Assembly: GCA_900555435.1 (NCBI GenBank)
Contig: USLH01000078.1
Span: 1 to 10,640 of the forward strand
Length of the DNA: 10,640 nucleotides
Direction: 5' to 3'
Source of the DNA: an uncultured Oscillospiraceae bacterium
GTDB lineage: Bacteria > Bacillota > Clostridia > Oscillospirales > Ruminococcaceae
Shown here: positions 5,335 to 10,640 of the stretch, piece after piece
Layout: every line of letters starts with the position of its first letter
How positions within the stretch are numbered: position 1 is the first letter of the stretch
Notes under the pieces: generated by a model
Seen by the model: only the letters and a program-made list of their open reading frames with translations
The model's database searches: none
Told to the model about the DNA's origin: nothing
Program-made: the position numbers and the translations under genes

Positions 5335-6576
5335 ATGGAAATGGAAGAATTAGGCCGACGGGGCAAGGAAGCCTCCCGGATCATCGGAAAAGCCGGCACG
5401 GCGGAGAAAAACCGCTGCCTGGAGGTCATCGCCTCCGTCCTCTGGGAGCGCCGGGAAGAAATTTTGAAAGCAAACGACGAGGACGTAAAAGCCGGTCGGG
5501 AAAACGGGCTCACCGAAGGCTTCATCGACCGTCTGACCCTGACGGAAGACCGAATCGGCGGCATCTGCGACGGGGTGAGAAAGCTCATCCAGCTGGACGA
5601 CCCGGTAGGGGTCGTGGAGGGCGGCTCTTTGCGCCCCAACGGCCTGCGGATCGAAAAAGTCCGGGTGCCCATGGGCATGGTGGGTATCATCTTTGAAAGC
5701 CGCCCCAACGTTACCGTAGACGGTGCCACCCTCTGCCTGAAATCCGGGAACGCCGTGCTTCTGCGGGGTGGGAAGGAAGCCATCCGCTCTAATCTGGCGC
5801 TGACTGCCATCATGCGGCAGGCGCTTTCCGACTGCGGCTTCCCCGAAGATTGCATCCAGCTGGTGGAGGACACCTCCCGGGACAGCGCTGCCCGGATGAT
5901 GCGCTTGAACGGTTATCTGGACCTGCTGATCCCCCGGGGCGGAGCAGGGCTCATCCGTTCGGTGGTGGAAAACGCCATCGTTCCCGTGATCGAGACCGGT
6001 GTGGGCAACTGCCACCTCTATGTGGAAAAAACCGCCGACCCGGAAATGGCGGAAAAGATCACCGTCAATGCCAAGACCAGCCGGATCTCCGTCTGCAATG
6101 CGGCGGAATCCCTTCTGGTGGACGAAGCCGTGGCCGAGACCATGTTGCCCCGGCTGAAAAAGGCGCTGGACGCTTATAAAGTAACCCTCTACGGCTGCCC
6201 GAAGACCCGCGCGATCCTCCCCGATGTGGAAGAAGCCACGGAAGAGGACTACGGCCGGGAATATCTGGATTATAAAATGTCCGTGAAGGTCGTTTCCGGC
6301 GTGGACGAAGCCATCGCCCACATCAACCGCTACGGCACCGGTCATTCGGAAGCCATCGTCACCTCCTCTCTTGCGGCTGCGGAGCAGTTCCAGCGGGAAG
6401 TGGACGCAGCGGCGGTCTACGTCAACGCCTCCACCCGCTTCACCGACGGCGGGGAGTTCGGCTTCGGCGCCGAGATCGGCATTTCCACCCAGAAGCTCCA
6501 CGCCCGGGGCCCCATGGGACTGGAAGCTCTGACCTCTTACAAATACCGGATCATGGGAAACGGCCAGATCCGCTGA
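5335..6576 (+). CDS. proA: Glutamate-5-semialdehyde dehydrogenase (gamma-glutamyl phosphate reductase, ProA)
   Basis: ProA reduces the unstable glutamyl 5-phosphate made by ProB, using NADPH, to glutamate 5-semialdehyde, which cyclises toward proline. The 413-residue length is usual for the family. Motifs include VPMGMVGIIFESRPNVTVDG, the LLRGGKEA segment, SVCNAAESLLV with the catalytic Cys at 254, and the C-terminal GFGAEIGISTQK followed by HARGPMGLEALTSYKY. The start is set at ATG 5335, nine bases after AAGGAG (5320-5325). An in-frame ATG at 5281 overlaps the end of proB and has no such site. A proC gene is not seen, so the last step must be encoded elsewhere. Confidence 0.96.
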   Translation: MEMEELGRRGKEASRIIGKAGTAEKNRCLEVIASVLWERREEILKANDEDVKAGRENGLTEGFIDRLTLTEDRIGGICDGVRKLIQLDDPVGVVEGGSLRPNGLRIEKVRVPMGMVGIIFESRPNVTVDGATLCLKSGNAVLLRGGKEAIRSNLALTAIMRQALSDCGFPEDCIQLVEDTSRDSAARMMRLNGYLDLLIPRGGAGLIRSVVENAIVPVIETGVGNCHLYVEKTADPEMAEKITVNAKTSRISVCNAAESLLVDEAVAETMLPRLKKALDAYKVTLYGCPKTRAILPDVEEATEEDYGREYLDYKMSVKVVSGVDEAIAHINRYGTGHSEAIVTSSLAAAEQFQREVDAAAVYVNASTRFTDGGEFGFGAEIGISTQKLHARGPMGLEALTSYKYRIMGNGQIR

Positions 6577-6592
6577 CGAAAGGAGAACCGTT

Positions 6593-7441
6593 TTGGACGA
6601 AAAAGAAAAGGAAACCACGGAACCCGTGACCATCGAAAAAGCCACGGAAGATCCGAAGGCCTCCCGGAAAATGCTGATCTTCGGCGGTGTCGTACTCATT
6701 TTTGCCGTCATCGGTCTGATCTCCACCATCTGGTTTTTAAGCCATACGGCGGTAAAACTGGCGGGGAATAACAAGGAAAAGAGCCGGTATGAGTGGCTCA
6801 TCACCCCGGTGGTCCTTCAGGATCCGCCCACCTTTGAAAGCCCCGATAAGCTCATCGACAGCACCATCATCACAGCCGGCGTCTGGCGGCTCATCATGAA
6901 CGAGGACACCTCCAACTACCCGGCGGATCAGATGAATTTCATCAGCGTCCCCCAAAGCGACATCGAGGTGCAGATCAAAGCCCTCTTCGGCGACGTGAAA
7001 TACATCCACCAGTCGGTAGGGGACACCGAGCTGTTCATCACCTATGACGAGGAAAACAAGTGCTATGTTTTCCCGGCGGTTCCCCATGTCCTCGCCTACA
7101 CACCTGAAGTACAGGAGATCGTAAAGGAGGACGACAAGATCATCCTGACGGTGGGCTACATCCCCCCCGGACCGGTCTGGCAGGGCGATGCCAGCGGCAA
7201 TAAATACAGCCCCGTCGCCGAAAAGGTCATGACCTACACCCTTCAGGCCTCCGAAAAAGGCGACCCGAAGATCTACTCTGTGACCGGCACCTCCGATGCC
7301 GGAAACGACTTTTACCCCGGCTCCTCCGGCATTGACCTGGGGGATATGGGAAGCTCCCTCCCGGAGACGGATCTTCCGGACGACGGCTCCTTCCCTGAGG
7401 AGGATACAGGAGACGAAATTCCTTCCGAGATCACGGAGTAA
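6593..7441 (+). CDS. Single-pass membrane protein of unknown function
   Basis: The start is a TTG seven bases after AAAGGAG, 16 bases past proA. The 282 residues comprise a charged cytoplasmic N-terminus (about 1-26), one membrane span (about 27-49, KMLIFGGVVLIFAVIGLIS onward), an extracytoplasmic region (about 60-235) and a Gly/Ser/Asp/Glu-rich acidic tail (about 236-282). There is no signal peptidase site, so it is a type II anchored protein. The outer region contains several Tyr, Pro and Asp residues (VGYIPPGPVW, KYIHQSVGDTELF) but no motif I recognise. Cotranscription with proA and the Nudix gene is suggested by spacing only; a link to proline metabolism is not shown. Confidence 0.75.
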   Translation: MDEKEKETTEPVTIEKATEDPKASRKMLIFGGVVLIFAVIGLISTIWFLSHTAVKLAGNNKEKSRYEWLITPVVLQDPPTFESPDKLIDSTIITAGVWRLIMNEDTSNYPADQMNFISVPQSDIEVQIKALFGDVKYIHQSVGDTELFITYDEENKCYVFPAVPHVLAYTPEVQEIVKEDDKIILTVGYIPPGPVWQGDASGNKYSPVAEKVMTYTLQASEKGDPKIYSVTGTSDAGNDFYPGSSGIDLGDMGSSLPETDLPDDGSFPEEDTGDEIPSEITE

Positions 7442-7455
7442 ACGCTTTCGAGCGT
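7442..7455 (+). other. Small TTCG-loop hairpin after the membrane-protein gene
   Basis: ACGCT-TTCG-AGCGT is a perfect 5-bp stem with a TTCG tetraloop, starting within the stop codon region. No T-run follows, so it is more likely an mRNA-stabilising or spacing hairpin than a terminator. Confidence 0.45.
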
Positions 7456-7494
7456 CTGTAATTGGCACAGGCCGTTTTGATGGAGGAAAAAACG

Positions 7495-7953
7495 ATGGCG
7501 CGAGCACCGTACCAAGTCCTGATCCTTCCCTATCGCATCCGGGATCAAAAAGCAGAGTTCTGCGTATTCCGAAGAAGGGATATGGGAATCTGGCAGTTTC
7601 TGGCCGGCGGCGGGGAAGAGGAGGACGCTTCCGTCACCGAATCGGCAAAACGGGAAGCCTTTGAAGAAGCCGGCATTCCAAAAACGAGCAGCTGTGTGAA
7701 GCTGGATACCTGCTGCAGCATCCCCGCCAGCTGCTTTAAAAACGCAGAGGCCCTGTGGGGTCGGGAGCGCTTTGTCGTTCCGGAATACGCATTTGCAGTA
7801 AGGATCGGAGCCTTTTCCCTGCAGCTGTCCGATGAACATACCGAATCCGCCTGGATGGCTTACGAAGACGCTCAAGCTGTCCTCCGATATGACAGCAACC
7901 GGACGGCTCTGTGGGAGCTGAACCGTCGGATCGAGCTGGGACTTCTGGAATGA
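7495..7953 (+). CDS. Nudix hydrolase, possibly NudB/dATP-pyrophosphohydrolase-like
   Basis: Nudix enzymes cleave nucleoside diphosphates linked to another moiety, using Mg2+ held by the Nudix box. This 152-residue protein has the box at about 39-61, ending REAFEEAGI with the metal-binding E54, E57 and E58. The Glu expected before the seven-residue spacer (GX5E) is Ala at 45, with several Glu just before it. The overall layout (short beta-strand start YQVLILPYR, RRRDMGIWQFLAGGG, and a late 'SDEHTESAWMAYEDA' followed by NR-AL) resembles the NudB/dATP pyrophosphohydrolase group; the substrate is uncertain. The start ATG at 7495 has GGAGG eight bases upstream; an upstream TTG (7462) lacks one. 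It is the last gene of the cluster, before a terminator. Confidence 0.85.
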   Translation: MARAPYQVLILPYRIRDQKAEFCVFRRRDMGIWQFLAGGGEEEDASVTESAKREAFEEAGIPKTSSCVKLDTCCSIPASCFKNAEALWGRERFVVPEYAFAVRIGAFSLQLSDEHTESAWMAYEDAQAVLRYDSNRTALWELNRRIELGLLE

Positions 7954-7975
7954 CTCCCTTCCGAAAGAAAAAAAC

Positions 7976-8010
7976 GCCGCCTCGGAAGCTCTCCGGGACG
8001 GCCCTTTTTA
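7976..8010. terminator. Bidirectional terminator between the Nudix and mutarotase genes
   Basis: GCCG-CC-(T)-CGGA (7976-7986) pairs with TCCG-GG-(A)-CGGC (7992-8002) around AGCTC, giving ten base pairs with two single-base bulges. It is followed by TTTTT (8005-8009) rightward and by an A-rich stretch (7967-7974), which reads as T's leftward. The rightward T-run overlaps the stop codon of the leftward gene (8008-8010), so the two genes end almost on the same signal. Confidence 0.8.
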
Positions 8011-8325
8011 TTCCAGAAAGAACACCTGCGTCAGCTTCGGCTGAGCTCCGGTGACCGGATCCATTTCCATCACCATCACGTCCTTCATGTATTCGTTCCA
8101 TTTGTCGACGATGGGGCTCTCCGCCTGCGTTTTTGCGGCGTAGTCGCAGCCCTTTTCGCACTCATAGTACCCGAACAGCTCGTTCCCCACGTTCCAGATG
8201 GTGTAGTTTCCGATTCCGGCTTCTTTTAAAAGCGCCTTCAGTTCCGGCCAGATGGCATCGTGCCGGCGCTTATATTCCTCCAGCATCCCGTCCTTCACAA
8301 TGGCCTTCCACGCATACCGTTCCAT
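8008..8325 (-). CDS. L-rhamnose mutarotase family protein (RhaM-like)
   Basis: The 105-residue protein matches the RhaM family in length and motifs: RRHDAIWPEL with His22, the residue that in E. coli RhaM takes part in catalysis, NYTIW with Tyr41, WNEYMKDVM, and the C-terminal QVFFLE. RhaM interconverts the alpha and beta anomers of L-rhamnose. No other rhamnose gene is present here, so the sugar could be different. The ATG at 8325 fits the family length. Its ribosome binding site is weak (AAAGG about 12 bases upstream). A longer frame reaching 8360 would start on top of the promoter -10, so it is unlikely. The gene stands alone, with its own promoter and a terminator shared with the Nudix gene. 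Confidence 0.85.
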   Translation of the reverse strand: MERYAWKAIVKDGMLEEYKRRHDAIWPELKALLKEAGIGNYTIWNVGNELFGYYECEKGCDYAAKTQAESPIVDKWNEYMKDVMVMEMDPVTGAQPKLTQVFFLE

Positions 8326-8356
8326 CGTTTTCCCAACCTTTCGCTTTCTTTTCTCC

Positions 8357-8365
8357 ATTGTACCA
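8357..8365 (-). promoter_or_regulatory. Extended -10 promoter of the mutarotase gene (TGGTACAAT)
   Basis: On the minus strand TGGTACAAT has the TGn extension and a near-consensus -10. The -35 region (GTGGAA at 17 bases) is poor, as is common for extended -10 promoters. Transcription would start near 8350, about 25 bases before the ATG. Confidence 0.6.
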
Positions 8366-8418
8366 CAAATAAAAATTTTTTCCACCCCCTTTCTGCCGGG
8401 AAGTTTACAAAATAGTCC

Positions 8419-8447
8419 TTGTGTTTTCAGGCGGGAAGTGGTAAAAT
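8419..8447 (+). promoter_or_regulatory. Promoter of miaB (TTGTGT-17-TAAAAT with TGG extension)
   Basis: TTGTGT (8419-8424) and TAAAAT (8442-8447) are 17 bases apart, and TG lies at the extended -10 position (TGGTAAAAT). The predicted start is near 8454, leaving a leader of about 60 bases that contains the hairpins at 8467-8503. It is divergent from the mutarotase promoter. Confidence 0.7.
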
Positions 8448-8466
8448 AAACACGATATGTCCGCAT

Positions 8467-8503
8467 CGGGCATTGCAGCAAAAAGGGCATTTTGCCCGTT
8501 TTT
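8467..8503 (+). promoter_or_regulatory. Two mutually exclusive hairpins in the miaB leader, one terminator-like
   Basis: GGGCA (8485-8489) can pair with TGCCC (8493-8497) around TTT, with A5 (8480-8484) before and T5 (8499-8503) after. This is a small intrinsic-terminator shape directly upstream of the ribosome binding site. CGGGCA (8467-8472) can pair with TGCCCG (8493-8498) instead. The two stems share the same 3' arm, so only one can form. The pattern resembles attenuation, but the stems are short and no ligand-binding fold is seen. Confidence 0.35.
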
Positions 8504-8515
8504 GGAGGTGCCGTT

Positions 8516-9958
8516 TTGGCGGAACAGATTCATTCCCACACCCGTCCTGCCGTCCTCCTCCCACCGGAGGAGACCGAGAAGCAGCGGGAATATCTTGCCA
8601 AGTGTGCGGAAGCGCTGGCTGAGCACTTCGGCGAGAATCACACCCTTTTGGCGCTGGTTCGCAGCTACGGCTGCCAGCAGAACACCTCCGACGGCGAGCG
8701 GATCATGGGAATGCTGGCGGAGATGGGCTTCGGCTTCACCGAAGAACCCGCCGAGGCTGACCTGATCCTCTATAACACCTGTGCCGTCCGGGAAAACGCC
8801 GAAGTGAAGGTTTTCGGAAACGTGGGGGAGCTCTCCCACCTGAAAGCCCGCCGGCCGGAGATCCTCATCGGTCTTTGCGGCTGCATGGCGCAGCAGAAGC
8901 ACATCGCCGACAAGATCAGACAAAGCTATCCTCAGGTGAACTTCCTTTTCGGAACCCACACCTTATATAAATTCCCCCAGATCCTCTTTGAAACGCTGAC
9001 CAGCCGGAAACGCACCTTTGACGTAGAGGAATCCGACGGCGTCATCGCCGAAGGCATCCCCATCCGCCGCACCCCCGGCGTCAAGGCCAGCATCCCCATC
9101 ATGTACGGCTGCAACAATTTCTGCACCTACTGCGTCGTCCCTCTTGTCCGGGGCAGGGAACGCTCCCGCCAGCCGGAGGAGATCTTAGCGGAGGTCCGGC
9201 AGGCTGTAGCAGACGGTTTTAAAGAGATCACCCTTTTGGGGCAGAACGTCAACTCCTACGGCAACGATCTGGACAACGGCTGGAATTTCTCCCGCCTTTT
9301 AAAAGCGGTAAACGACATTCCCGGTTTCTTCTGGATCCGATTTTTAAGCTCCCACCCCAAGGACTGCACAAAAGAGCTTATCGACACCATCGCTTCCTGC
9401 GAAAAGGTCTGCGACCACATTTACCTGCCGGTGCAGAGCGGCAGTAATCGGGTCTTGAAGCTCATGAACCGCCACTACACCGTGGAATGGTACAAGGAGC
9501 TGATCGCTTACGCCCGTGAGAGGATCCCCGGCGTTTTATTCACCACCGACCTGATCGTGGGCTTCCCCGGTGAAACGGAGAAAGATTTCCGCCAGACTCT
9601 GGATCTGGTCAAAGAGGTGCGGTTCGCCTCTCTTTTCACCTTCATTTACTCCAAGCGGGAAGGCACCCGGGCGGCTTCCATGGAAGATCCCGTCCCGAAA
9701 GCGGAAAAATCCCGTTGGTTCCAGGAACTTTTGAATACCCAGCGTCAAATCGGTGCAGAGTATTACCAGACGTATCAGGGAAAAACCTTCACCGTCCTTG
9801 CGGATGGAAAGAGCGACCTAGGGCTTTCCGGCCGGACGGAATTCAACGCCGTCGTCGACTTCCCCGGGGACAAATCCCTCATCGGCCGCTTTTTGAAGGT
9901 GGAGGTCATCGAGGCGAAAAACCACGACCTGACCGGCGAGATCCGGGAAATTTTATAA
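8516..9958 (+). CDS. miaB: tRNA-2-methylthio-N6-dimethylallyladenosine synthase (MiaB)
   Basis: MiaB is a radical-SAM methylthiotransferase that adds the 2-methylthio group to i6A37 in tRNAs reading UNN codons. The 480 residues show an N-terminal UPF0004 domain with cluster Cys residues at 53 (SYGCQQN), 89 (NTCAVRE) and 123 (GLCGCMAQ); the radical-SAM motif CNNFCTYC (C199, C203, C206); VPLVRGRERSR; LGQNVNSYG; VGFPGE; and a C-terminal TRAM domain ending HDLTGEI. About 45 residues precede the first domain, as often in Clostridia. The start is the TTG at 8516, seven bases after GGAGG (8504-8508). An earlier in-frame TTG at 8492 sits inside the leader hairpin. It leads the miaB - ymcA-like - mutS series. 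Confidence 0.95.
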   Translation: MAEQIHSHTRPAVLLPPEETEKQREYLAKCAEALAEHFGENHTLLALVRSYGCQQNTSDGERIMGMLAEMGFGFTEEPAEADLILYNTCAVRENAEVKVFGNVGELSHLKARRPEILIGLCGCMAQQKHIADKIRQSYPQVNFLFGTHTLYKFPQILFETLTSRKRTFDVEESDGVIAEGIPIRRTPGVKASIPIMYGCNNFCTYCVVPLVRGRERSRQPEEILAEVRQAVADGFKEITLLGQNVNSYGNDLDNGWNFSRLLKAVNDIPGFFWIRFLSSHPKDCTKELIDTIASCEKVCDHIYLPVQSGSNRVLKLMNRHYTVEWYKELIAYARERIPGVLFTTDLIVGFPGETEKDFRQTLDLVKEVRFASLFTFIYSKREGTRAASMEDPVPKAEKSRWFQELLNTQRQIGAEYYQTYQGKTFTVLADGKSDLGLSGRTEFNAVVDFPGDKSLIGRFLKVEVIEAKNHDLTGEIREIL

Positions 9959-9960
9959 AG

Positions 9961-9983
9961 GCAAACAGCCGATCCGGCTTTGC
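9961..9983 (+). other. Stem-loop between miaB and the YmcA-like gene
   Basis: GCAAA (9961-9965) pairs with TTTGC (9979-9983) and GCCG (9968-9971) with CGGC (9975-9978), with a two-base bulge and an ATC loop. The T-run needed for termination is absent, so the two genes are probably cotranscribed and the hairpin may act as an mRNA processing or stability element. Confidence 0.4.
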
Positions 9984-10019
9984 AATAGAAACAGAAACGA
10001 AGAAAGGTACGGTACGATC

Positions 10020-10427
10020 ATGGATCTGATCAAAATGGCCCGGGAAATGGGCAAGGAAATTCAGGCCACCGAGGCCTATAAGGCTTATGAGGCTGCCAAA
10101 AAGGCAAACGATGAGGACGAAGCCCTCCAGAACGGCATCAACGAGTTCAATCTGAAGCGGATGGCCCTCAATCAGGAAATGCAGAAAGAGGAGAAGGACT
10201 CCGCAAAGCTGCAGGCTCTGAACGAAGAGCTCCAGGAGATCTACACCAAGGTCATGGGCAACGAGAACATGATGGCCTACAACATCGCAAAACAGGATCT
10301 GGATGACCTGATGCAGAAGATCAACGCCATCCTTGTGATGTGTGTCAACGGCGAGGATCCCGACACCTGCGAGATCCCCGAGCACAGCTGCTCCGGCTCC
10401 TGCTCCACCTGCGGCGGCTGCCACTGA
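10020..10427 (+). CDS. YlbF/YmcA (Ric) family protein with Cys-rich C-terminus
   Basis: The 135-residue, mostly helical protein fits the YlbF/YmcA family (DUF964). MDLIKMAREMGKEIQATEAY at the start and the NINEFN-like central helix (GINEFNLKRMALNQEM) are typical. In B. subtilis YlbF and YmcA join YaaT in a complex that carries iron-sulfur clusters and works with RNase Y in mRNA maturation and in sporulation and biofilm control. In that species ymcA also lies between miaB (ymcB) and mutS, with cotE in between, so this gene is probably the positional equivalent of ymcA. The end holds six Cys (108, 117, 124, 128, 131, 134) in a CSGSCSTCGGCH tail that could bind a metal or cluster. The ribosome binding site (AAAGG about 12 bases upstream) is moderate. 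Confidence 0.85.
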   Translation: MDLIKMAREMGKEIQATEAYKAYEAAKKANDEDEALQNGINEFNLKRMALNQEMQKEEKDSAKLQALNEELQEIYTKVMGNENMMAYNIAKQDLDDLMQKINAILVMCVNGEDPDTCEIPEHSCSGSCSTCGGCH

Positions 10428-10454
10428 GCATTCGGACAAATAAGAGGATTCGGT

Positions 10455-10478
10455 AAGGCTGCAATTCGTTGCAGCCTT
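10455..10478 (+). terminator. Strong stem-loop before mutS, possible weak terminator or processing site
   Basis: AAGGCTGCAA (10455-10464) and TTGCAGCCTT (10469-10478) form a perfect 10-bp stem closed by TTCG. Only TTTC follows before TGAGTATAAAAA, so termination should be partial at best. It lies 27 bases after the YmcA-like stop and 28 bases before mutS, and may lower mutS expression relative to miaB. Confidence 0.5.
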
Positions 10479-10506
10479 TCTGAGTATAAAAACAGGAGGT
10501 TTTTTC

Positions 10507-10640
10507 GTGGGTAAGCTGTCCCCCATGATGCAGCAGTATCAGGAGATCAAGGCCGGGTATCCGGACTACATCCTCTTTTACCGCATCGGCGACTTTTACG
10601 AGATGTTTTTTGACGACGCCCTGACTGCGTCCCGGGAGCT
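10507..10640 (+). CDS. mutS: DNA mismatch repair protein MutS, N-terminal part (runs off the window)
   Basis: The frame opens with a GTG at 10507, seven bases after AGGAGG (10494-10499), and stays open to the window end (44 complete codons). LSPMMQQYQEIK, then DYILFYRIGDFYEMFFDDA is the opening of MutS. It includes the Phe-x-Glu (FYE) element by which MutS stacks on a mismatched base. MutS recognises mismatches and small loops after replication and recruits MutL. The ATPase and clamp domains lie beyond the window. Confidence 0.95.
   Translation, partial: MGKLSPMMQQYQEIKAGYPDYILFYRIGDFYEMFFDDALTASRE

Noticed and set aside
5350..6804. Open frame of 484 codons on the minus strand across proA
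   Set aside because: It is the antisense shadow of proA and of the start of the next gene, with no ribosome binding site and a His/Gly/Val-rich composition typical of shadows.
8326..8490. Longer mutarotase protein starting at 8490
   Set aside because: The extra residues cover the divergent promoters and have no counterpart in RhaM proteins, which are about 104 residues long.
9906..10526. Hydrophobic 206-codon frame on the minus strand over the YmcA-like gene
   Set aside because: The apparent Leu/Val-rich stretches arise from reading the helical Lys/Glu/Gln-rich gene backwards; the forward gene has clear family identity.

Overview
The window looks like a chromosomal segment of a moderately GC-rich Firmicute of class Clostridia, possibly Oscillospiraceae/Ruminococcaceae. 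The reasons are strong AGGAGG-type ribosome binding sites, several TTG starts, a PdaA-type polysaccharide deacetylase, a kinase-only ProB, and the gene order miaB - ymcA-like - mutS. The family-level placement is an inference from gene content; no marker such as rRNA is present.

Layout. Positions 1-153 are the end of a DnaC-like helicase-loader gene (+). It converges on a leftward polysaccharide deacetylase lipoprotein (337-1377), with a long AT-rich hairpin between them. Upstream of the deacetylase, and separated from it by a strong terminator, is a leftward XRE-type regulator (1531-2226) with a good sigma-A promoter. Positions 2227-2871 carry no protein gene. This gap holds two almost identical copies (166 bp apart, about 100 bp each) of a palindromic element, with three more hairpins between them. 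It is the most unusual part of the window.

Positions 2872-7953 are a closely spaced rightward cluster: histidine phosphatase, a DUF975-like membrane protein, proB, proA, a single-pass membrane protein of unknown function and a Nudix hydrolase. ProB and ProA catalyse the first two steps of proline synthesis from glutamate; proC is not in the window. The cluster ends at a bidirectional terminator shared with a leftward rhamnose-mutarotase-like gene (8008-8325).

Divergent promoters at about 8360 (leftward) and 8420-8447 (rightward) drive the mutarotase and miaB. The miaB leader has two mutually exclusive hairpins, one of them terminator-like. miaB (tRNA methylthiotransferase) is followed by a YlbF/YmcA-family gene with a Cys-rich tail and by the first 134 bases of mutS.

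Most of the window is ordinary housekeeping sequence. The points worth following up are the paired palindromic element (2451-2720), the miaB leader, the hairpin/promoter overlap near 233-319, and the Cys-rich tail of the YmcA-like protein. I did not find a defence system, CRISPR array, transposase or phage gene.
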